DNA of 5,411 nt from NCBI GenBank assembly GCA_003503535.1, contig DOCI01000114.1, positions 21,541 through 26,951 on the forward strand. Direction: 5' to 3'. A program made the translations under genes and the position numbers. This DNA comes from Planctomycetaceae bacterium. GTDB lineage: Bacteria > Planctomycetota > Planctomycetia > Planctomycetales > Planctomycetaceae. The notes beneath the pieces were generated by a model, which searched no databases, was not told where the DNA came from, and was given only the letters and a program-made list of their open reading frames with translations. Below are positions 1 to 5,411 of the stretch, piece after piece; positions within the stretch are counted from its first letter, which is position 1; each line of letters opens with the position of its first letter.

Positions 1-693
1 ACCGATTCGTATTTCAAGATCGCGGACGGAAGTCAGATATTCATCGAGTTTGTGACGATCCTTCGCTCCGAGGGAGCGATCCAGCTTATTGGCATCGTAC
101 AAAACCGTATCAAGAATGCTGCGACCTCGTTCCAGTTCTCTCAGTTCGTTTTTGACTTCCCGTTCATTGCCAGAAATGAACATCTTTGCAAACAGTTTTG
201 AAGGGGAAGATTCCGAAGGAATCCCAACTCCGCCTGCCGTCCAGGAAAGTGAGCCGCCGCCGTTGGAGAGGCACAGGTAAGGGAAGCGAGTTGTTCCACC
301 GAGATGATGTGCCATCAGTTGGTCGAGTGAAACAGTATTTCTGAAACCCGCCAGACCAGGTCGCATGGCTGAAGTCAGCCAGGTCATCCCGGATGCGTGA
401 CCGTTATTACCGTTTTGCTCAGGATGCGACAATCCGGAAATGACGGTCATCTCATTCCGATGAGCTGTCAGTGGCTGCAGATACGGGGTGAGCTGATAGT
501 TCTTACCTGTTTGCTCCGGAAACAAATAAGGCGTATGAAATCCCAGGTCGCCACAAATCGCCACAAACCGATGAGGCTCTTTCGTCGTACCCGGTGCCGC
601 ACAGGCAGGTGACATTGCACTGAGCAGGGGCAGGGAAACAATCGTCCCTGCACCTTTGAGGAAGTGCCGCCTGTTAATCGCAATTCGTTTCAT
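1..693 (-). CDS. DUF1552 domain protein, Tat-exported, N-terminal 231 residues (runs off the window)
   Basis: The frame opens at an ATG (693-691) and stays open for 231 codons to the window edge, so the C-terminal part is missing; family members are usually about 430-470 residues. Residues 7-14 read NRRHFLKG, a twin-arginine motif. A hydrophobic stretch follows (about 15-27), with a likely cleavage site near A32-A33, so a folded protein is expected in the periplasm. The mature part matches the DUF1552 pattern as I remember it: RFVAICGDLGFH (42-53), a TPYLQPL segment (69-75), an MTVISGLSHP segment (82-91), NGHASGMTWLTSA (97-109), and KLDEYLTSVRDLE (215-227). Function is unknown; the family is thought to be related to the sulfatase/alkaline phosphatase-like fold, which I cannot test here. 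It lies 117 nt downstream of the cytochrome c protein gene, the usual DUF1592-DUF1552 pairing, which suggests shared expression and a joint role. Confidence 0.9.
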   Translation of the reverse strand, partial: MKRIAINRRHFLKGAGTIVSLPLLSAMSPACAAPGTTKEPHRFVAICGDLGFHTPYLFPEQTGKNYQLTPYLQPLTAHRNEMTVISGLSHPEQNGNNGHASGMTWLTSAMRPGLAGFRNTVSLDQLMAHHLGGTTRFPYLCLSNGGGSLSWTAGGVGIPSESSPSKLFAKMFISGNEREVKNELRELERGRSILDTVLYDANKLDRSLGAKDRHKLDEYLTSVRDLEIRIG

Positions 694-700
694 GTGATAA

Positions 701-708
701 CTTCTTTT
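701..708 (-). promoter_or_regulatory. Purine-rich ribosome binding site for the DUF1552 gene
   Basis: Read on the minus strand, AAAAGAAG lies 7 nt upstream of the ATG at 693. It is the only purine-rich tract close to that ATG. It supports this start, which is also the one that gives a complete Tat signal peptide. The match to a Shine-Dalgarno consensus is only partial (AAGAAG rather than AGGAGG). Confidence 0.5.
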
Positions 709-713
709 CGTAG

Positions 714-763
714 TGACTGACACTGTTTGTAATAAGCACGTCTGTAAACTTAAATGTCAGTCA
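714..763. repeat. 9-nt perfect inverted repeat between the cytochrome and DUF1552 genes
   Basis: The arms TGACTGACA (714-722) and TGTCAGTCA (755-763) are perfect reverse complements separated by 32 nt. Inside the loop, GTTT (725-728) and AAAC (746-749) could add a short inner stem. The element fills much of the 117-nt gap between the two genes and ends about 20 nt before the DUF1552 start codon. No T-run follows on the minus strand, so it does not look like an intrinsic terminator. It could be an mRNA stem-loop that protects or separates the two parts of a shared transcript, or a spaced protein-binding site. A repeat of this size can also arise by chance, so the role is inference. Confidence 0.4.
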
Positions 764-810
764 GGTATTGCCCGAACTTTTATTCCTTCAACCTTCCGCA
801 TTTGGATCTG

Positions 811-3261
811 TTACTTCTGCTGAAAGATTTCACTGGCAATCGCCTGATGCAGTAAGTCTTTCATGCCATAATTACTATCTGCACATTGTCCGACGATTTT
901 GTCAATTTCCTCACGATCGGAAAATCCAGGTTCGCGTCCGGTGGCAAATGTCAGTAACTTTTCTGTGAATGCTCGAGCAAGGATTTCCGGATTGCTCGCC
1001 AGCAGTTCTCGAAATTCGAGATAGTTGTCGAAGTTGCGGCCATCGGCCAATTGACCTGAGGGATCGACTTCCGGCCCCAGTCGATATCGGACTCCACGGC
1101 CGTTGACTTGCTTGTTAACCCGCTCTCCTTCTCCCAGTGAACGATATCGATCGCGGTAACCACCGATCGGATTGAACGATTCGAGAGCAAATCCCGGGGG
1201 ATCAATCTCGTTATGACACGGCTGGCAATTTGCCAGTGAGCGGTGTTTATCGAGTAACTCTCGCAGTGTTGAAGCACCTCGAATATCTGGTTCAACTCCG
1301 GGGATCCCGGGTGGAGGGGGTGAAGGCGTTTCTCCCAGAATCCGTTCCATCACCCATACGCCGCGAACGACCGGTGAAGAATTCGTTCCGTTCGCAGAGA
1401 CTTTCAGAATACTCGCCTGTGTCAGCAATCCTCCCCGCATATGATTGGCTGGCAGTTTTACTTTTTGAACTTTGGCTCCGGCAACTTCAGGCAGTTCGTA
1501 GTGAGTTGCCAGTCGGCTATTGAGCATGGCGAAATCGGATTTTACGAGATTTTGAATCGGAAGATTCGCTGCAATCAACTCTTGTAAAAAAGCTTCCGTT
1601 TCGAGAGGCATTGAATAACGCAGGTAATTGTCGTATTCCGGAAAGAGAGAACTATCCGGGACGGTGAAATTCATTTCCCGCAGATTCAGCCAGGCTTCAG
1701 TAAAGTCTGTCAGGAATCTTGAAAACCGAGGATCGGTCAGCAATCGTTCTGTTTGCTGCCGCAGGATATCCGGTTTCGACAGCTGGTCAGCCTCTGCGAG
1801 ACGGAGCAATTCCGCATCAGGTGTTGTCCGTGTCAGAAAATAGGAGAGTCGACTGGCTAGAGCGTAGTCATCCAACTGGCCTGATGTTTCCTGCAGAAAC
1901 AAAAACCGAGGCGAGCAAAAAATAGCCGTTGCTGCTGTTCTCAATGCATCTTCAAAGGAGTTGCCTTTGTCGCGCTCATTTTCAAATAAGGCGATATAGA
2001 CATCAATTTCAGATTTCTGCACTGGTTTACGAAATGCCGCTTCTGCAATTCGCATCAGTGAATTCGAGACATTGGACTGCGTGCTGATTGATTGGATTTC
2101 AAATCGAGGTCGATACCAGGATTTCAGTTTGTCCTTCGGATTACCCGGTTGAATCTCTGTCCGATTCAGACCTTCAAATATCAGCTTGTGACCACGTGAT
2201 GGAAACTCTTCCGCAAGAGGACCATCTAGAATTACCGAGTGTATCGCCAGTCCCGGTCCCTGATACTCATCGACATTTTCCCGCTTATAACGATTAGGAT
2301 CCGAAATGCCGTAAGGCTCGATTTCGATCATGTAATTCGATTCGATCCAGGCTTCGAATTCGATCGACTGTGGAGAGTTTTCAGGGGTGCCGGGCTTGAA
2401 TGAGAAGTATCCATAAGTTGGTTTTTCCGAACCCCTCTGGAATGAGGTGCCTCCGACAGAAAATGTAATCGGTGTCTCCGAACGATATGCGTATCCATTC
2501 ACTTTCACCTTGTATCGACCTGGCTCACGCACGCCACTGCCTCGCATCATACCGGAGGGGTAGCCTCCCCCTTCAAAGCGAACGACCGAACCATCAGACA
2601 ACTCTTTCCAGACTTTGCCGATGAACTTATCGCCTTCGCCTGACCCTTTGTAGCTGGCTTCAATATGATTTTCCGTTGGCTTATCGACCGTCTTAGCAAT
2701 AGCCGCATCGAGCACCTGGGACATGGCATCAATGTATGACTGCATGTGAACCATCGACAGCCCCAGAGTTGAGCCGACGTTGTCAAATTCGTGAGAACGC
2801 CCATCCTCTGGCAGCATCTCTTCCAGATTCAGATTCGTCCCGAATATATCGTTCAACGTGTTTTCATATTCACGACGATTCAACCGCCGTAGTACGGTTC
2901 CCTTGCTCTGTCGATGAGTCTCTGATAATTGCCGATGCAACAGCCGTTGAAAATCCAGGCGGTTTGTCGAAGTCGGTTGCTCGGCATCCTTTGGCGGCAT
3001 TTCGCCCGCATTGACGCGATCGTATATCCGCTCCCACACGGCAAAGGTTCCGGCATCGGTCAATGTTGTACTGAGTGATCCAATCTCCAACCCGGCTTCT
3101 GCAGAGGGGCCGGTGTGACAGTCGCTGCAATAGGTCGTCAAAAACTGTTTTGTCTGTCCGTCAATAGCGAGACAGTTCTGGGGAATGACAAAACCAACGA
3201 ACGTGGCAGCCAGCAATCTCAGGACTTTGGAAAGGTCACAGGAATAATTTATCAAACGCAT
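811..3261 (-). CDS. Exported DUF1587/DUF1592/DUF1588/DUF1585 protein with two c-type heme motifs
   Basis: This 816-residue protein begins with a Sec-type signal peptide (hydrophobic core about 15-27, likely cleavage after CLA at 30-32), so it should act in the periplasm. Visible order: a cytochrome c segment with CSDCH at 45-49 and a candidate axial Met88 in GEMPP; a DUF1587-like segment at about 124-190 (LRRLNRREYENTLNDIFG); a beta-rich, Gly-rich insert at about 205-350 that may bind carbohydrate; DUF1595-like at about 400-460; DUF1592-like at about 465-590; DUF1588-like at about 605-705 with a proline run at 648-651 and a second heme motif, CQPCH, at 679-683; and DUF1585-like at about 730-812. 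The architecture is complete, with no frameshift. ATG 3261 is the only start upstream of the signal peptide before an in-frame stop; its ribosome binding site is weak. The DUF1552 gene follows after 117 nt. No substrate or reaction is established for the family; oxidation or breakdown of polymers has been suggested, but that is speculation here. Confidence 0.93.
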   Translation of the reverse strand: MRLINYSCDLSKVLRLLAATFVGFVIPQNCLAIDGQTKQFLTTYCSDCHTGPSAEAGLEIGSLSTTLTDAGTFAVWERIYDRVNAGEMPPKDAEQPTSTNRLDFQRLLHRQLSETHRQSKGTVLRRLNRREYENTLNDIFGTNLNLEEMLPEDGRSHEFDNVGSTLGLSMVHMQSYIDAMSQVLDAAIAKTVDKPTENHIEASYKGSGEGDKFIGKVWKELSDGSVVRFEGGGYPSGMMRGSGVREPGRYKVKVNGYAYRSETPITFSVGGTSFQRGSEKPTYGYFSFKPGTPENSPQSIEFEAWIESNYMIEIEPYGISDPNRYKRENVDEYQGPGLAIHSVILDGPLAEEFPSRGHKLIFEGLNRTEIQPGNPKDKLKSWYRPRFEIQSISTQSNVSNSLMRIAEAAFRKPVQKSEIDVYIALFENERDKGNSFEDALRTAATAIFCSPRFLFLQETSGQLDDYALASRLSYFLTRTTPDAELLRLAEADQLSKPDILRQQTERLLTDPRFSRFLTDFTEAWLNLREMNFTVPDSSLFPEYDNYLRYSMPLETEAFLQELIAANLPIQNLVKSDFAMLNSRLATHYELPEVAGAKVQKVKLPANHMRGGLLTQASILKVSANGTNSSPVVRGVWVMERILGETPSPPPPGIPGVEPDIRGASTLRELLDKHRSLANCQPCHNEIDPPGFALESFNPIGGYRDRYRSLGEGERVNKQVNGRGVRYRLGPEVDPSGQLADGRNFDNYLEFRELLASNPEILARAFTEKLLTFATGREPGFSDREEIDKIVGQCADSNYGMKDLLHQAIASEIFQQK

Positions 3262-3308
3262 GTACGGATTCTCAATAAATTGATTCGTCTTGCCTGGAAA
3301 CGCTAATG

Positions 3309-3339
3309 GCTACTTATCAGACGTGACTGATATCATAGC
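3309..3339. repeat. Interrupted palindrome over the predicted transcription start of the cytochrome gene
   Basis: TATCAG (3315-3320) and CTGATA (3327-3332) form a perfect 6+6 nt inverted repeat around ACGTGA. Outside it, GCTA (3309-3312) and TAGC (3336-3339) pair again, giving 10 matched positions per arm apart from a 2/3-nt mismatch. The element overlaps the -10 box (3332-3337) and the expected start of transcription near 3325, which is a typical place for a repressor operator. There is no T-run after it on the minus strand, so a terminator for the upstream enzyme gene is unlikely. The operator role is inferred. Confidence 0.4.
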
Positions 3340-3360
3340 ATCGGTTCAGCAAAGTCTCAA
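3332..3360 (-). promoter_or_regulatory. Sigma-70-type promoter for the cytochrome/DUF1552 unit
   Basis: On the minus strand, TTGAGA (3360-3355, 5 of 6 consensus bases) and TATGAT (3337-3332, 5 of 6) are separated by exactly 17 nt. TGC directly before the -10 box makes an extended -10 element. Transcription would start near 3325, leaving a leader of about 64 nt before the ATG at 3261. It sits in the 131-nt gap after the cyclodeaminase-like gene, so the cytochrome gene probably has its own promoter rather than depending on read-through. This is a consensus match only. Confidence 0.6.
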
Positions 3361-3392
3361 ATTTCAATTCAGAAGATTCCGTAGAAGAATTT

Positions 3393-4346
3393 TCAGAACG
3401 GCAAGTTGACTCCCATTCTTCTGTCCCTCGCACGTTCGACAATCAGGGAACCGAGTGCGACATCCTGAATGCCCAGGCCGACGGACTTGAAGAGGGTAAT
3501 CTGCTCAGCGGATTCCCGGCTGACTTTCCCCGAGACAACTTCCGAAAGTTCAGCAATGTCCTCCCAGTTGAGAACACCTTGGGAAAGAGCCTCGACAAAA
3601 TCGCCTGCTTCGAGACGACATTGGTCCCGAGAATCGCATGCGATGATTTCAGCTTGTTTCACTGTCTCAAGATCAAGTTCCGTTTTCTTCAGGAAGTTGG
3701 AGCCAACAGCATTGATGTGTGTCCCTGCTTTGAGAAATTTGCCTTCAAAGACTGGCGTTTGGCTGGTCGTAGCCGTGACAATCACATCCGCTGATTCTAT
3801 AGCCTGTTCAGCGGTTTCGCAGGGAATGACTTCAAGGGATAGATCTTCTGATAACTCCCTGGCAAACGTCTCACGTCGTTCTTGGTTGCGGCCGTAGACG
3901 AGAATTTGCTTCAAGCGACGAACTTCAGCAATCGCCCAGGCTTGAGTGCGAGCCTGCAGGCCGGTGCCGATTAATCCCAGTATTTCTGAATCCTCTCGGG
4001 CCAGATACTTCGTCGCCACTCCTGAAGCAGCTCCCGTGCGAAGTTGTCCCAGATAATCGGCTTCGATCAACGCCTCCAAAGTTCCAGAAGTTCCATCATA
4101 AATGCCAACGAGAAATCGAGCGGCATTGCGTGTGGTGGTATACATCTTCCAGCCAAGCTGATTGGCTTTCCGGTCGGTTCCTGCGAGAACATGCAGCATT
4201 ACTTTGTTGGTACGCAATCGACCTCGCGATTGATTAAACGCTTCTCCTTCAGCCAGGTGCCGAAACGCCTGCTCGGTCACCTTAACGGCATCCGACATAT
4301 TGACGAGTTGCCGAACATCCTCTTCTCTCAGAAAGATCGCTGACAT
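3393..4346 (-). CDS. Ornithine cyclodeaminase/mu-crystallin family NAD(P)-dependent enzyme
   Basis: At 317 residues this is full length for the family. It is cytoplasmic, with no signal peptide. The N-terminal [16 protein letters not shown] (6-21) is typical of the family start. GWKMYT (65-70) carries the conserved substrate-binding Lys67, and [15 protein letters not shown] (102-116) carries conserved Arg103. GLIGTGLQA (124-132) is the Rossmann dinucleotide-binding loop, followed by YGRNQERRE (151-159) at the end of the second strand and [14 protein letters not shown] (187-200). At the position of the catalytic Asp of true ornithine cyclodeaminase (D228 in the Pseudomonas enzyme, within GGDCPGKTEL), this protein has Asn217 in [11 protein letters not shown]. 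It may therefore be an alanine dehydrogenase-like or cyclic ketimine reductase-like member rather than a cyclodeaminase; the substrate cannot be assigned. It starts 23 nt after the stop of the small acidic protein, so the two are probably co-transcribed. Confidence 0.92.
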   Translation of the reverse strand: MSAIFLREEDVRQLVNMSDAVKVTEQAFRHLAEGEAFNQSRGRLRTNKVMLHVLAGTDRKANQLGWKMYTTTRNAARFLVGIYDGTSGTLEALIEADYLGQLRTGAASGVATKYLAREDSEILGLIGTGLQARTQAWAIAEVRRLKQILVYGRNQERRETFARELSEDLSLEVIPCETAEQAIESADVIVTATTSQTPVFEGKFLKAGTHINAVGSNFLKKTELDLETVKQAEIIACDSRDQCRLEAGDFVEALSQGVLNWEDIAELSEVVSGKVSRESAEQITLFKSVGLGIQDVALGSLIVERARDRRMGVNLPF

Positions 4347-4369
4347 AATACAATCTGCCCTGATATTCC

Positions 4370-4510
4370 TTACGGATGACTCGGATTGAACGCCGGAGGA
4401 TCGCTGGCAGGAAAAGATTCCTCGGAGGCTTCGTCGATTTTTTCTTCGTCTTCCTTTTTCTCGGTATCCGTTCGCGGTTCTTTGTCGTCGGTCAGAAATG
4501 CAGCGCTCAT
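4370..4510 (-). CDS. 46-residue acidic protein with SFPASDPP tail
   Basis: This short frame starts at ATG 4510-4508 and stops at TAA 4372-4370. The protein begins [11 protein letters not shown], then runs through a highly charged, probably disordered middle (residues 8-31 hold 13 acidic and 5 basic residues) to [15 protein letters not shown] at 27-41 and the end NPSHP. I recognise the ESFPASDPP segment from many bacterial small or hypothetical proteins, where it usually lies near the C-terminus; that recurrence argues for a real gene. No function is known to me. There is no signal peptide or membrane segment. No other ATG lies shortly upstream in frame, and a purine-rich GAGAAAGACAGAG stretch precedes the start. 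A candidate promoter lies 48 nt upstream, and the cyclodeaminase-like gene begins 23 nt downstream, suggesting a two-gene operon. Confidence 0.75.
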   Translation of the reverse strand: MSAAFLTDDKEPRTDTEKKEDEEKIDEASEESFPASDPPAFNPSHP

Positions 4511-4558
4511 GACTCTGTCTTTCTCGATAGGAAGCTTCAACAGATGTGTGATCTCAAA

Positions 4559-4587
4559 ACGATAACTCTATTGTCTCATGTTTTCAA
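4559..4587 (-). promoter_or_regulatory. Candidate sigma-70 promoter for the small protein/cyclodeaminase-like operon
   Basis: On the minus strand, TTGAAA (4587-4582, 5 of 6) and TATCGT (4564-4559, 4 of 6) are 17 nt apart. Transcription would start near 4552 and leave a leader of about 42 nt. It lies in the 153-nt gap between the beta-propeller stop and the small protein start. The surrounding DNA is AT-rich, so a chance match is possible. Confidence 0.4.
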
Positions 4588-4663
4588 AATAATCGAGAGC
4601 GAATTCCATATCTCTTTTCCAGATTATCATTTTTATCTTGAAGTAACTGGACGAACTCATTTC

Positions 4664-5411
4664 TTACGTCAACGCCGCCAGATACTCCTGCCTCACTCCA
4701 TCAGGTCCGGTATTTCCCACTCTTAGATACATGGTATTCTCGACAATCGAAGGCGAAGCAAACACATCGGTCGCAACCTGCTCGCGGGCGAGCAGTTCAA
4801 ACCGTTCAGGATTCGGTCGATAGGCAAAATGTTCTCCCGCTTCGCTGAAAACGTGAATGACATCCTTGGCCAATGTCGGTGAACTGCTGAACGGGCCGCC
4901 GAAACGTTCTCGCCACATCACCTCGCCATCACTCGCCCGCCAGCAATAGGCGATGCCTGTATCGTTTACACAATAGACCGCTCCCTCGTGATAGAGCATC
5001 GATTGCTCATAACATTTTTGATCATTCTTCCAGATCAATCGCCCCGAACCATCTGAGGCGATGCAAACCGTTTCCGGTTTCGGATACCCTCCACTGGCGT
5101 AGACTCGTTCCTCATCCCACACAATCGAACCACAAGTCGCGGCTGTTGTGGCTGCGGTTGTCCACAATTGTTGACCGGTCATCGGATCGTAACTGGCAAC
5201 CTGATTGGCACCACTGATGACTAATTGATCCCGTCCACTCGTCCTCGCGACAATCGGAGGGGAAAACGAATAATTGTTGGGGCGTTTGATTCGCCAGATT
5301 TCATTTCCGGTCGCCCGATCCAGTGCCACGATATACGCTTCGAGTTCATACTCAGCGGCTATCAGAACAAAGTTCTGGTAAATGATGGGGGAGGGGGCAT
5401 ATCCATAGGGA
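4664..5411 (-). CDS. PQQ-like beta-propeller repeat protein, C-terminal 248 residues (5' end outside the window)
   Basis: The frame is open from the window edge to TAA at 4666-4664. It contains an in-frame GTG at 5329, but this lies inside a repeat (EAYIVALDRATG), so it is not the true start. Four Trp-docking blade motifs are visible: ALDRATGNEIW (5326-5294), SYDPMTGQQLW (5194-5162), ASDGSGRLIW (5059-5030) and WRASDGEVMW (4942-4913). Their tryptophans are spaced 44, 44 and 39 residues apart, as expected for propeller blades. A degenerate fifth blade lacks the Trp, and the final YLAAL strand probably closes the ring. Such planctomycete proteins are usually exported and mostly of unknown function; PQQ binding or dehydrogenase activity cannot be claimed, and a BamB-like scaffold role is equally possible. 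Five cysteines in this part are more than usual for a propeller. It is probably a separate transcription unit from the genes that follow. Confidence 0.88.
   Translation of the reverse strand, partial: PYGYAPSPIIYQNFVLIAAEYELEAYIVALDRATGNEIWRIKRPNNYSFSPPIVARTSGRDQLVISGANQVASYDPMTGQQLWTTAATTAATCGSIVWDEERVYASGGYPKPETVCIASDGSGRLIWKNDQKCYEQSMLYHEGAVYCVNDTGIAYCWRASDGEVMWRERFGGPFSSSPTLAKDVIHVFSEAGEHFAYRPNPERFELLAREQVATDVFASPSIVENTMYLRVGNTGPDGVRQEYLAALT

Noticed and set aside
468..683. 71-residue minus-strand frame starting MRLTGGTSS
   Set aside because: It overlaps the DUF1552 gene in another frame. The frame from 693 carries the Tat signal and family motifs; this one carries none.
951..1295. 114-residue minus-strand frame inside the cytochrome gene
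   Set aside because: Out-of-frame shadow; the main frame encodes the second heme motif and DUF1585 segment across the same bases.
3160..3261. Possible lipoprotein signal with Cys30 in the cytochrome protein
   Set aside because: The residues before Cys30 are PQN, which do not fit a lipobox; ordinary cleavage after CLA is more likely.
3361..3392. Possible terminator after the cyclodeaminase-like gene
   Set aside because: Only about 5-nt AT-rich arms (AATTC/GAATT) and a short AGAAGA direct repeat are present, with no GC stem or T-run.
3469..3897. 142-residue plus-strand frame opposite the cyclodeaminase-like gene
   Set aside because: Antisense shadow of a well-supported enzyme: rich in Ser/Arg, no recognisable domain, no ribosome binding site noted.
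4619..4650. Possible terminator after the beta-propeller gene (CCAG...CTGG stem)
   Set aside because: The stem is short with a bulge, the loop is long, and on the minus strand it is followed by AAAAGAG rather than a T-run.
4376..4726. 116-residue plus-strand frame with a hydrophobic FFFVFLFLG stretch
   Set aside because: The Phe-rich segment is the antisense of the Lys/Glu-rich part of the small acidic protein, and the frame also crosses the intergenic gap and the propeller gene end.

Overview
The window looks like planctomycete (phylum Planctomycetota) chromosomal DNA of moderate GC, judged by eye at about 50%. The case rests on a large DUF1587/DUF1592/DUF1588/DUF1585-type cytochrome c protein followed directly by a Tat-exported DUF1552 protein. 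These families are strongly expanded, and usually paired, in planctomycetes and related bacteria. A PQQ-like beta-propeller protein in the same window is also typical of such genomes.

All supported genes lie on the minus strand, so the reading order runs from high to low coordinates. (1) 5411-4664 is the C-terminal part of a PQQ-like (Trp-docking) beta-propeller protein, cut by the window edge. (2) After 153 nt, with a plausible sigma-70 promoter at 4587-4559, comes a 46-residue acidic protein at 4510-4370 ending in a [12 protein letters not shown] tail. (3) After 23 nt comes an ornithine cyclodeaminase/mu-crystallin family enzyme at 4346-3393, probably in the same operon. (4) A 131-nt gap holds a strong-looking promoter (TTGAGA-17-TATGAT with extended -10) and a palindrome over the predicted transcription start. 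It leads into the 816-residue di-heme-motif protein at 3261-811. (5) A 117-nt gap with a 9+9 nt inverted repeat separates this from the DUF1552 gene, which starts at 693 and runs off the low-coordinate edge.

The window appears to hold at least two transcription units: the small protein with the cyclodeaminase-like enzyme (cytoplasmic), and the exported cytochrome with the DUF1552 protein. The second unit is a widespread but functionally uncharacterised pair, presumably acting in the periplasm. The beta-propeller gene is probably independent. No mobile elements, RNA genes, CRISPR arrays or plus-strand genes were found, and no gene-free stretch exceeds 300 nt. Nothing here clearly amounts to a new system. 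The most useful leads are the small SFPASDPP protein, the promoter/palindrome at 3309-3360, and the Asp-to-Asn change in the cyclodeaminase-like enzyme.
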